A DNA stretch of 8,364 nt, taken from NCBI GenBank assembly GCA_022565015.1, contig JADFKI010000166.1:1-8364 (forward strand), given 5' to 3'. The stretch is from Chloroflexota bacterium (lineage in GTDB: Bacteria; Chloroflexota; Dehalococcoidia; Lucifugimonadales; JADFKI01). Made by a program: the position numbers and the translations under genes. Of the stretch, positions 1-6,244 are shown piece by piece. Position 1 is the first letter of the stretch. The number at the start of each line of letters is the position of its first letter. Below the pieces are notes generated by a model. It saw nothing but the letters and a program-made list of their open reading frames with translations. It was not told the origin of the DNA and searched no databases.

Positions 1-13
1 AGGTAACTCACGG

Positions 14-30
14 GCCGCTCAGCGGCTTTT
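14..30 (+). terminator. Short hairpin with T4, possible weak terminator
   Basis: GCCGC (14-18) pairs with GCGGC (22-26) across a TCA loop and is followed by four T. An alternative longer pairing joins CGGG at 11-14 with CCCG at 37-40. It precedes a stronger terminator by about 30 bases, so the pair would act in tandem on a gene ending before the window. The stem is short and the T tract weak. Confidence 0.3.
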
Positions 31-55
31 CGGCCACCCGGTTTCACTATCGTAG

Positions 56-90
56 AAAGCCCCAGGCGCTAAGCGTCGGGGCTTTTTTCT
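56..90 (+). terminator. Rho-independent terminator of a gene upstream of the window
   Basis: AAAGCCCC (56-63) pairs perfectly with GGGGCTTT (78-85). The inner part CGC/GCG closes a TAA loop (67-75), and the T run extends to 88. The orientation fits transcription on the + strand from a gene left of the window. No coding sequence for that gene can be assigned inside the window. Confidence 0.7.
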
Positions 91-301
91 ATTCAACATT
101 TGCCCATTCGAAGGCCCCAAGTGTGTGCGTTTGGTGTGGCTTTCGGGTTGATGTGTGCGCGAGGTGTGCAAAGCGTTTGCGCGATGGCACCGGCTTATAC
201 GGTTTATCATCCGAAGCTAAGTGAGTTGGGTCGAAAGTACGTTTACCGCCGGGGGATCTAGGTAATATAGTTATTAGCGTGACCGGTAGGTCGCGTGCCA
301 T
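91..301. other. Non-coding leader region before the protease gene
   Basis: No convincing gene lies here. Bases 118-185 are rich in GT and GTGTG runs. A 36-codon frame at 151-260 has no ribosome-binding site and resembles nothing I recognise. The only signal I can name is the candidate promoter at 242-271. Confidence 0.4.
242..271 (+). promoter_or_regulatory. Candidate sigma-70-type promoter for the subtilase gene
   Basis: TTTACC (242-247) matches the -35 consensus at 4 of 6 positions. TATAGT (266-271) matches the -10 consensus at 5 of 6. The spacer is 18 bases. Transcription would begin near 278, giving a leader of about 75 nt before the GTG at 353. This rests on consensus matching only. Confidence 0.35.
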
Positions 302-352
302 TTGTATTGGAATGACCTTTCTCAAATTCCAGGCCAATGTTGGGAGGATGAT

Positions 353-2062
353 GTGAGAAACAAGAGCTGGAAGTTCATTGCCACCCTGTCGGCGGTTATA
401 GTTCTAGTCTCCGTTGTTGGCTCATACGACGTGGCGGCCGATGGTTCGAGGCTTGTCTATGTAGAAAGCAACGGCTACCTTCTGCCCAGCGGCTTCACGT
501 CGCGTTCCGATGTTGAATTCAGGCACGGGTTCAGGAAGGGATTTTCGGCCCGGATGGGCCCGAAGGCCCTTAAAGAGCTGAGCAAGATGGCCGGCGTAAC
601 GGTCAGCGACGTGCCGATGCTCTATCCTTCGGTGCCCACTGATCAGACTCCATACGGTGTAGAGCAGATATACGACGACCCCAATGTCACCGCGACAAGT
701 GGTGGAGCGGGCATCACCATCGCACACCTGGATACAGGTGTCTTAACTGCCCATCCAGATTTGATTAATAGGATTGTGGGTTGTCTTGACGCAACTAATG
801 GCTTGGCCAATGGATGTGCGGACAATAAAGGGCACGGCACACACACAGCGGGAACGGCCGTTGCCGACGGCGGCGATGGCACCGGCATCTATGGCGTTGC
901 GCCTGAGGCCGACCTTTTCGTAATCAAGGTCTGCAACCCGGGTTGCGCGGCGGACGATGTTGCCGCGGCGATCAGCTATATCGGCGGCAATAGCCTGGCC
1001 CATATCGTAACGATGAGCTTTGGTGGAAATTCGGATATCGGGCTCATCAGCGATGTAATTGCTGAATATCCGGATATCCTGTTCGTCGCCGCGTCCGGCA
1101 ATGACGGCCCCTCGGGCGGTTCCATGAATTTTCCGGCTCGTGACGCGAACGTTGTCGCCGTTGGCGCTATTGACAGCTCTCTGAAGGTACCCAACTTCAG
1201 CAGTCGCGGCGTGGATGACGGCGACGACTCTGTGATCTCTGTCGGGGAGCTTGAGCTCGTAGCGGCCGGCGTATCGGTATTGTCGACCTTCAACGATGGC
1301 GCATACATCAAATGGACCGGCACGTCCATGTCCACTCCCCATATCGCAGGTCTTGCAGCCAGGGAATGGCAGGGCGACGCGGCCTCGACCAGGGCGTACC
1401 TTAGAGGCGGCGCGCAGGATATACTCCTGGCTACCGGAGGCGGTGTAGCCACGGGATTCGACGTTGCCTCCGGCTATGGTCTGCCCCATGTGTCCGCTGC
1501 GGCGCCACCTCCACCTCCGGTGGTCACCCTGGATTCGATACAGGTCTCGCCCTCCAGCGCATCGATCATGGTTGGCGAAACCCAGCAGTTCAGCGCATTG
1601 GCCTTTTACAGTGACAGCACTCAGGCGGACGTCACGGATTCGGCGCAATGGGGTAGCTCTAATGGCTCCGTAGCCACAATCGACGGCTCCGGCATGGCCG
1701 ACGGCTTGTCGGAAGGCAACTCGTCGATAACCGCGACACTGGACGGCGTAACGAGCAACATTGCCTCCCTGGATGTGACGGAGCCTCCGCCACCTCCGGG
1801 AAAGTCTATGATTCACATTGGCGATCTGGACGGCAAAGCCAGGGCCAGCAAGCGTGGCTGGAGGACATCGGTCAAGATCGTGGTGCTCGATTCGGACGGA
1901 AATACCGTCTCCAAGGCTAACGTTTCGGGAACGTGGGATCTGGGCACATTCTCTTGCACGACCAACGGCAAGGGTAGGTGCACGGTAAGAAGCGGAAATA
2001 TCGACTTGGGCACGACTGAAGTTATATTCCGGGTAAGTCAGTCACAGCACGATGGAGTATGA
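353..2062 (+). CDS. Secreted subtilisin-like (S8) serine protease, C-terminus frameshifted
   Basis: This is an exported endopeptidase of family S8. I chose the GTG at 353 because GGGAGG (342-347) lies five bases upstream and the protein then opens with a signal peptide (MRNK, then a hydrophobic stretch to about residue 22, Ala-rich cleavage region near 28-29). Residues 32-92 resemble an inhibitor I9 propeptide. The catalytic residues are Asp127 (HLDTGV), His161 (GHGTHTAGT) and Ser325 (GTSMSTPH), with oxyanion Asn250 (AASGND). A proline linker at 384-389 leads to a bacterial Ig-like (BIg2-type) domain at about 391-476. A second PPPPP linker leads to a C-terminal domain beginning IHIGDLDG. That domain stops early at residue 569, and its remaining motif continues in another frame at 2037-2180. 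The protease domain is intact, so cleavage activity is likely even if the tail is lost. The tail's role is unknown; adhesion or anchoring is a guess. Confidence 0.9.
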   Translation: MRNKSWKFIATLSAVIVLVSVVGSYDVAADGSRLVYVESNGYLLPSGFTSRSDVEFRHGFRKGFSARMGPKALKELSKMAGVTVSDVPMLYPSVPTDQTPYGVEQIYDDPNVTATSGGAGITIAHLDTGVLTAHPDLINRIVGCLDATNGLANGCADNKGHGTHTAGTAVADGGDGTGIYGVAPEADLFVIKVCNPGCAADDVAAAISYIGGNSLAHIVTMSFGGNSDIGLISDVIAEYPDILFVAASGNDGPSGGSMNFPARDANVVAVGAIDSSLKVPNFSSRGVDDGDDSVISVGELELVAAGVSVLSTFNDGAYIKWTGTSMSTPHIAGLAAREWQGDAASTRAYLRGGAQDILLATGGGVATGFDVASGYGLPHVSAAAPPPPPVVTLDSIQVSPSSASIMVGETQQFSALAFYSDSTQADVTDSAQWGSSNGSVATIDGSGMADGLSEGNSSITATLDGVTSNIASLDVTEPPPPPGKSMIHIGDLDGKARASKRGWRTSVKIVVLDSDGNTVSKANVSGTWDLGTFSCTTNGKGRCTVRSGNIDLGTTEVIFRVSQSQHDGV

Positions 2063-2180
2063 CGCTGAGTCGAACACCGATCCTGAAGACGATAGCGATG
2101 GCACTGAAATAGCCGTCTCACAGCCGCCAACGGTATCGAAGAACTCGGACAATCACGGAAAAGGGGAGAAGGGCGATTAG
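2037..2180 (+). pseudogene. Frame-displaced end of the subtilase C-terminal domain
   Basis: In the +1 frame relative to the protease gene, 47 codons run to TAG at 2178-2180. They read VSHSTMEYDAESN, then DPEDDSDGTEIAV, then a Lys/Asp/Gly-rich end. This matches the usual ending of the same C-terminal domain in related subtilases (pattern V-T-H-x-T-L-x-Y-D, then N-x-D-P-D-G-D-S-x-G-T, recalled from the family). It follows directly after the point where the upstream frame reads VIFRV. It therefore looks like the true end of the gene, disconnected by a frameshift between about 2033 and 2040. The local sequence holds a tandem AGTC-AGTC (2036-2043); removing one copy rejoins the frames. A sequencing error, a real mutation or recoding could all explain it. 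Confidence 0.7.
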
Positions 2181-2222
2181 AACTCCGGGCAGGCAATCTG
2201 AAAAGTAGCAAGCAGACATGAG

Positions 2223-2259
2223 GGCCGCTCCGAGCAATCGGTGCGGCCTTCTTTTTTTT
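2223..2259 (+). terminator. Rho-independent terminator after the subtilase gene
   Basis: GGCCGCTCCGA (2223-2233) pairs with TCGGTGCGGCC (2238-2248) around a GCAA tetraloop, with one mismatch in 11 pairs. TTC and eight T follow (2249-2259). It lies 43 bases past the displaced stop at 2180, which fits the longer gene model. Confidence 0.9.
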
Positions 2260-2296
2260 GCCTGTGACAATGGCTTGTCATCCCGGAGGGTTAAAC

Positions 2297-2326
2297 TGGA
2301 AAGTCGACCCGCCCATAAAATATAAT
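2297..2326 (+). promoter_or_regulatory. Candidate promoter for the DUF971 gene
   Basis: TATAAT at 2321-2326 is a perfect -10 box. TGGAAA at 2297-2302 matches the -35 consensus at 4 of 6 with an 18-base spacer. It sits between the preceding terminator and the gene. Transcription would start near 2333, about 40 nt before the ATG at 2372. Confidence 0.5.
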
Positions 2327-2371
2327 GTTAATGTTGACTGTATGGATCCCATATTCGCGCAGAGGTACTTC

Positions 2372-2701
2372 ATGGCCACAAGCGTAACCGTGAGCAAAGT
2401 AGAATTGACCGGCGACGGCGTCGAAGTAGAGTGGAGCGACGGCCACGTCAGCAGCTACGAGTCGAAATACCTGCGCATCAACTGCTCGTGCGCCGAGTGC
2501 GTCGAGGAGTGGACCAACAGGAAGCTGCTGGACGCCGCATCGGTGCCTGCGGACCTGCGCCCGGAGGACTACCTGATGGTCGGCAAGTACGCCGTGCAGT
2601 TCCTCTGGAGCGATGCCCACTACACCGGTATTTACCCCTTTGACATGCTGCGAAAGCTGTGTCCCTGCGACGAGTGCAAGGCCGTAAGGGAAGAGGGCTA
2701 G
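2372..2701 (+). CDS. DUF971 / GBBH-like N-terminal domain protein
   Basis: A 109-residue protein made of a single DUF971 domain, the fold also found at the N-terminus of gamma-butyrobetaine hydroxylase and fused or adjacent to Mrp/ApbC-type Fe-S carriers. Visible family marks are WSDGH (21-25), the cluster C38-x-C40-x2-C43, VGKYAVQFLWSDAHYTGIYPF (70-90, given as its key residues W79, H83 and G86) and LCPCDEC near the end (C97, C99, C102). In the hydroxylase, three such cysteines and one histidine hold zinc, which here would be C38, C40, C43 and H83. I chose the ATG at 2372 because AGAGG lies six bases upstream; starts at 2258 or 2342 lack a site and precede or abut the promoter. The exact role is unknown; Fe-S or metal handling is the usual suggestion. 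The stop codon overlaps that of the convergent ATPase gene. Confidence 0.85.
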   Translation: MATSVTVSKVELTGDGVEVEWSDGHVSSYESKYLRINCSCAECVEEWTNRKLLDAASVPADLRPEDYLMVGKYAVQFLWSDAHYTGIYPFDMLRKLCPCDECKAVREEG

Positions 2702-3591
2702 ATCTTACTCAGGATCTCGTCTATCGTCTCCCGTCGGAAGCGCTCGAGATCGTCTGCGTCCTTTATGATGGCGCCCAATGTGCGCTCGACCGCTGCCGAG
2801 TCTAGGTGGTCCATATGGAGGATTACCATGACCCTGGCCCAGTCCAGCGTCTCGGAGATGCCGGGGGCCTTCTCCAGGCCGACCTGCCGGGCGCTCTCAA
2901 CGAACCTGACGACCTGACGGGCCAGCTTTTCTTCGATTCCGTCTACCTTGGACCTGACAATTCGCAGCTCCTTATCGAGGTCCGGGTAGTCTATCCACAG
3001 GTAGAGGCAGCGTCTCCTCAGAGCGTCTGAGAGGTCTCTGCTGCGGTTGGAGGTGAGTATGACAAGAGGCTTGTGCACAGCCTTAATCGTCCCGATCTCC
3101 GGAATCGTCACCTGAAACTCGGACAGGACCTCCAGTAGGAACGCCTCGAACTCCTCGTCGGCCCTGTCCACCTCGTCAATCAACAGGACAGGCGGCTTGT
3201 CCTTCTTGGTGAGCGCGGCCAGCAGCGGCCGCTCCAATAGGAACGCCTCGCTGAAGATCTCGTCCTCGCGCTCCTCGGCGCTCTTGGCGCTCTGCTCGTT
3301 GAGCTTGATCCACAGTAGCTGCTTCTGATAGTTCCACTCGTACAGGGCCGTCGTCACGTCGAGGCCCTCATAGCACTGGAGGCGTATCAGCGTGGTGTCC
3401 AGGAGCCGAGCCATGACGATGGCGATCTCCGTCTTGCCTACGCCCGCCCTGCCCTCTATGAGCAGCGGGCGCTCCAGGGCCTGGGCCATGTAGATTGAAG
3501 TAGCTATTGCGGGGTCCGCGATATAGCTCTCAGACTCCAGCCTGCGCAGTATGGCAACGATCGGGTCTTCATTCTCGGGGGGCTTAGACAC
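2698..3591 (-). CDS. MoxR-family AAA+ ATPase, CoxD-like
   Basis: A 297-residue cytoplasmic AAA+ ATPase. Walker A is GRAGVGKT (47-54), Walker B LLIDE (136-140) followed by VDRAD, sensor 1 LTSNR (179-183), and an arginine-rich DALRRRC (189-195) that probably supplies the arginine finger. The length is near that of CoxD, the MoxR protein that in aerobic CO dehydrogenase clusters helps insert sulfur or metal at the molybdenum site. Its place right after a molybdenum hydroxylase large subunit on the same strand supports a chaperone role for that enzyme. The GTG start at 3591 is set by an in-frame TGA directly upstream (3592-3594); no clear Shine-Dalgarno is visible, so translation may be weak. The VWA-domain partner (CoxE type) that usually follows is not here; a DUF971 gene converges instead. 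Family is sure, substrate is inferred. Confidence 0.88.
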   Translation of the reverse strand: MSKPPENEDPIVAILRRLESESYIADPAIATSIYMAQALERPLLIEGRAGVGKTEIAIVMARLLDTTLIRLQCYEGLDVTTALYEWNYQKQLLWIKLNEQSAKSAEEREDEIFSEAFLLERPLLAALTKKDKPPVLLIDEVDRADEEFEAFLLEVLSEFQVTIPEIGTIKAVHKPLVILTSNRSRDLSDALRRRCLYLWIDYPDLDKELRIVRSKVDGIEEKLARQVVRFVESARQVGLEKAPGISETLDWARVMVILHMDHLDSAAVERTLGAIIKDADDLERFRRETIDEILSKI

Positions 3592-3606
3592 TCACTCACG
3601 CAAAAT

Positions 3607-3630
3607 GCCGCCCCGATTTTTCGGGGCGGC
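3607..3630 (-). terminator. Perfect 10-bp hairpin between the Mo-hydroxylase and MoxR genes
   Basis: GCCGCCCCGA (3607-3616) pairs with TCGGGGCGGC (3621-3630) around four T (AAAA on the - strand). On the - strand it is followed by ATTTTG, a short T run; on the + strand by AACTTTTC. It may terminate the large-subunit transcript partly, which would lower MoxR expression, or stabilise a processed end. The weak T tract makes full termination uncertain. Confidence 0.5.
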
Positions 3631-3655
3631 AACTTTTCAGATGTTTCTTCAATCT

Positions 3656-3661
3656 ATTATA
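3656..3661 (-). promoter_or_regulatory. TATAAT box that might drive the MoxR gene
   Basis: On the - strand TATAAT occurs right after the hairpin at 3662-3687 and about 65 bases before the MoxR start codon. No good -35 box is found at 16-18 bases upstream, where the hairpin arm lies. It could be an internal promoter or only the AT-rich base of the hairpin. Confidence 0.25.
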
Positions 3662-3687
3662 GCGGGACGCTGGAGTTAGCGTCCCGC
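3662..3687 (-). terminator. Second perfect 10-bp hairpin just past the Mo-hydroxylase stop
   Basis: GCGGGACGCT (3662-3671) pairs with AGCGTCCCGC (3678-3687) across a 6-base loop. It begins 11 bases beyond the large-subunit stop codon on the - strand. What follows is TATAATAG, not a T run, so it is not a textbook terminator. It may protect the mRNA 3' end or act together with the hairpin at 3607-3630. Confidence 0.4.
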
Positions 3688-3698
3688 AGGTTAAAATC

Positions 3699-6044
3699 TC
3701 AGCTACGGGCCGATTGCATCAACCGCCAGACCTTCTCGGGTTTCGCAGGCATGTCGATGTGCCTCACGCCGAAGGGTGACAATGCGTCGACAACGGCGTT
3801 GATCACGGCGGGCGATGCGGCTATGGTGCCGGCTTCCCCCGCTCCCTTGACACCCAACGGGTTCACCTTGGTCGGCGTAACAGTTCGGTCCGTCTCAAAA
3901 AACGGAAAGTCCGACGCGATGGGAACGGCGTAATCGGCCATGCTGCCAGTCAACAGCTGGCCGCTTGAGTCGTAGATCGCCTCTTCATGAAGGGCCTGAC
4001 CTATGCCCTGGGCGACGCCCCCATGTATCATGCCATCGACGATCATGGGATTTATGACGTTGCCGACGTCGTCAACCGCGATATAACGCAGCAGCTTGGT
4101 TTCGCCGGTTTCGGCGTCTACCTCAACAACACAGATATGGGTGCCAAAGGGCCACGTAAAGTTCTTTGGATCGAAGAAGCTGGTCGCTTCCAGGCCGGGC
4201 TCCATGCCCTCGGGAAGATCGCTGACATAATAATGTGCCGCCATGGCGATTTCCTGAATAGTCTTGGCCTCGGCGGGCGCACCCTGCACAAAGAGTTTGC
4301 CATCCTCGTAAACGATATCCTCTTCGGCGGCCTCCAATATATGGGCTGCCAGTTTCCTGGCCTTCTCCTTGATCTTCTGGGTACTCATGACAATTGCCGC
4401 TCCACCCACGGCTGCGCTGCGACTGCCTAAAGTGCCGACGCCCATCTGAATTTGCCCCGTGTCGCCGTGGACCACGTCTACGTCCTCTACGGGAATCCCT
4501 AGCTCCGACGCCGCGATCTGGGCGAAAGCCGTCTCGTGCCCTTGCCCGTGGGAGGAACTGCCGGTAAACACAGTTACCTTGCCCGTCATATGCATGCGCA
4601 CCAGGGCGCTTTCCCATAGGCCCGCCCTAGCACCGAGGGTCGCCGCTATTGCCGACGGCGCAGCACCACATATCTCCACGTAGCTGGACAGTCCGATACC
4701 CAGATATCGCCCTTCCCGGCGGGCCTGCTCCTGTTCTCGCCTGAAATCCTGATATCCGACGATTTCCAGCGCCCTGTTGAACGCGGGTTCGTAGTTGCCG
4801 GTGTCGTAGCTAACGCCCGTCGCAACCTCGTGGGGCTCATCGAACGGTGGGATGAAGTTTTTCCTTCGCACCTCGCTGGGGTCCATCCCTATCTCGGCGG
4901 CGAACAGGTCCACCATTCGTTCTATAAGGTATGTCACCTCAGGCCGTCCCGCGCCGCGATATGCGTCTACGGGCGTGGTGTTTGTAAAGGGTGCTATGAC
5001 CTTGCAGGATATGTTGGCTATCTGGTAGGGGCCTCCCATAACGAGCCCGTATAGGTAAGTCGGTATCAGGGGAGCGAACGTATTCAGGTAAGCGCCCATG
5101 TTGGCATACGTCGTGGTTGCGAGGCCGGTAATCGTTCCGTCCCTGTTCCCCATTATCTCCGCGTCTGAGACGTGGTCGCGCCCGTGATGGGTGGCCAGAT
5201 AGTTTTCGGTGCGCGCCTCGATCCACTTGACCGGGCGGCCCAACTGCTTGGCCAGCGTGAATATGATCAAATCTTCGGGATGAAGGTGAAACTTGCTGCC
5301 GAAGGCCCCGCCGACGTCGGGTGCAATGACGCGAATCTGGTGCTCCGGGTGGCCGGTCACCAGCGCCAGAAGCAACCGGACCAGATGTGGAATCTGCGTT
5401 GATGTCCAAATGGTAACCTGGTTTGTGCTCGGGGTGTAGTCGGCCACGATGCCTCTGCCTTCCATCGAGTTCGAAATAAGGCGCTGGTTGACGATACGCT
5501 GCCGGACTCGCACCTCTGCCTGCCCGCGTGCCTGCTCGATGTCTCCCCCGGATACCTCCCACTCGAAGGCGATGTTGTTCGGCGCGTCGTCGTGAAGCTG
5601 TGGAGCGCCACTCTTCACCGATTCCTCCATGACGACGACAACCGGGAGGAGGTCGTATTCTACTTCCACAAGCACCGCTGCGTCGGCTGCGATCGAAGGG
5701 TCTGTGGCAACCACCGCGACGACAACGTCTCCAACAAACCTGACCTTGCCGAGGGCCAGCGGAGGATGCGGCACCTCCTTTGTGTTGGGAACGACCCAGG
5801 CAACAGGCACGGAACCAAGCTGCTCCTTGAGGTCTTCTCCGGTATAGACGGCAACTACGCCATCCAGCGCCTCCGCCCTGGATGTATCTATGCTCTTGAT
5901 TTCTGCATGAGCGTGAGGGCTGCGGACCAATGTCATGTGCAGCATTCCAAACAGCTTGATATCGTCAACATAGTTGCCCTGGCCTGTGATCAGCTTTGGG
6001 TCTTCCCGGCGCTTGATGCTTGAACCGAAAGGAGAGGTGGTCAT
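3699..6044 (-). CDS. Molybdenum hydroxylase large subunit (xanthine dehydrogenase family; CoxL form II-like)
   Basis: A 781-residue catalytic subunit of a molybdenum-dependent hydroxylase that inserts oxygen from water into a C-H bond of an organic substrate. The N-terminal aldehyde oxidase a/b hammerhead domain spans about 20-135. Cofactor-binding segments follow: DVGGAFGSK (243-251), AYRGAGR (361-367), SSHGQGHET (497-505), GTLGSRS (537-543) and GVKGAGEAGT (731-740), where Glu737 fits the conserved catalytic base. The motif AYRGAGR marks the form II (CoxL-like) group; true CO dehydrogenases carry AYxCSFR with the copper-binding Cys. CO oxidation is therefore not supported and the substrate is unknown. 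The ATG at 6044 has a perfect AGGAGG (6050-6055) five bases upstream. The FeS and FAD subunits that complete the enzyme are not in the window. A CoxD-like ATPase follows and an amidase precedes it. Confidence 0.92.
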   Translation of the reverse strand: MTTSPFGSSIKRREDPKLITGQGNYVDDIKLFGMLHMTLVRSPHAHAEIKSIDTSRAEALDGVVAVYTGEDLKEQLGSVPVAWVVPNTKEVPHPPLALGKVRFVGDVVVAVVATDPSIAADAAVLVEVEYDLLPVVVVMEESVKSGAPQLHDDAPNNIAFEWEVSGGDIEQARGQAEVRVRQRIVNQRLISNSMEGRGIVADYTPSTNQVTIWTSTQIPHLVRLLLALVTGHPEHQIRVIAPDVGGAFGSKFHLHPEDLIIFTLAKQLGRPVKWIEARTENYLATHHGRDHVSDAEIMGNRDGTITGLATTTYANMGAYLNTFAPLIPTYLYGLVMGGPYQIANISCKVIAPFTNTTPVDAYRGAGRPEVTYLIERMVDLFAAEIGMDPSEVRRKNFIPPFDEPHEVATGVSYDTGNYEPAFNRALEIVGYQDFRREQEQARREGRYLGIGLSSYVEICGAAPSAIAATLGARAGLWESALVRMHMTGKVTVFTGSSSHGQGHETAFAQIAASELGIPVEDVDVVHGDTGQIQMGVGTLGSRSAAVGGAAIVMSTQKIKEKARKLAAHILEAAEEDIVYEDGKLFVQGAPAEAKTIQEIAMAAHYYVSDLPEGMEPGLEATSFFDPKNFTWPFGTHICVVEVDAETGETKLLRYIAVDDVGNVINPMIVDGMIHGGVAQGIGQALHEEAIYDSSGQLLTGSMADYAVPIASDFPFFETDRTVTPTKVNPLGVKGAGEAGTIAASPAVINAVVDALSPFGVRHIDMPAKPEKVWRLMQSARS

Positions 6045-6062
6045 TGGTTCCTCCTGATTTGG

Positions 6063-6075
6063 CCTGTCGGACAGG
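6063..6075 (-). promoter_or_regulatory. Small inverted repeat in the leader of the Mo-hydroxylase gene
   Basis: CCTGTC and GACAGG flank one central base, seven bases upstream of the AGGAGG ribosome-binding site (6050-6055). As RNA it could form a 5-bp hairpin near the binding site; as DNA it could be an operator. Only the symmetry is seen. Confidence 0.25.
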
Positions 6076-6156
6076 TATTTAATATGACTGCTCTGATACG
6101 TCGTGGTGGGGCCAAAGCCCGCTGTGGAATCTTTGAGGACACTCTACCGTAAACGT

Positions 6157-6199
6157 CCTCGTAAGGCAACGATTCGATCGTTGAACATCCCTCACGAGG
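6157..6199 (-). promoter_or_regulatory. Long imperfect hairpin between amidase and Mo-hydroxylase genes
   Basis: On the - strand CCTCGTGAGG pairs with CCTTACGAGG over ten positions (one G-T pair), and CAACGAT pairs with ATCGTTG around a CGA loop. A 6-base one-sided bulge (GATGTT) separates the two stems, giving 17 pairs in 43 bases. No T run follows, so it is not a plain terminator. It sits 46 bases past the amidase stop and about 110 bases before the next start. It could be an mRNA processing or stability element, or a regulatory leader. Confidence 0.5.
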
Positions 6200-6244
6200 C
6201 ATGGTTAATGTTTGGGATTTCTGCACGGCGGTCAGAGGCGGTTA

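Noticed and set aside
2..55. Possible tail of an upstream gene ending at TAG 53-55
   Set aside because: The frame is open from the edge and the terminator follows at once, but the frame also crosses the first hairpin and 17 codons show no recognisable motif.
151..260. 36-codon frame before the protease
   Set aside because: No ribosome-binding site, no homology I recognise, and it lies just ahead of the candidate promoter.
743..1816. Long - strand open frame (357 codons) opposite the protease gene
   Set aside because: It is antisense to a clear S8 protease with intact catalytic motifs and shows no recognisable domain; Arg/Gly-rich composition is typical of a shadow frame.
2033..2044. Programmed +1 ribosomal frameshifting in the protease gene
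   Set aside because: No known slippery motif, stop-codon shift site or obvious downstream stimulator is seen; mutation or sequence error is simpler.
2276..2290. GTCATCCCGGAGGG as a half copy of the palindromic repeat
   Set aside because: The similarity is short and no second palindromic arm follows.
3699..6044. True CO dehydrogenase CoxL
   Set aside because: The copper-binding motif AYxCSFR is absent; the sequence has AYRGAGR instead.
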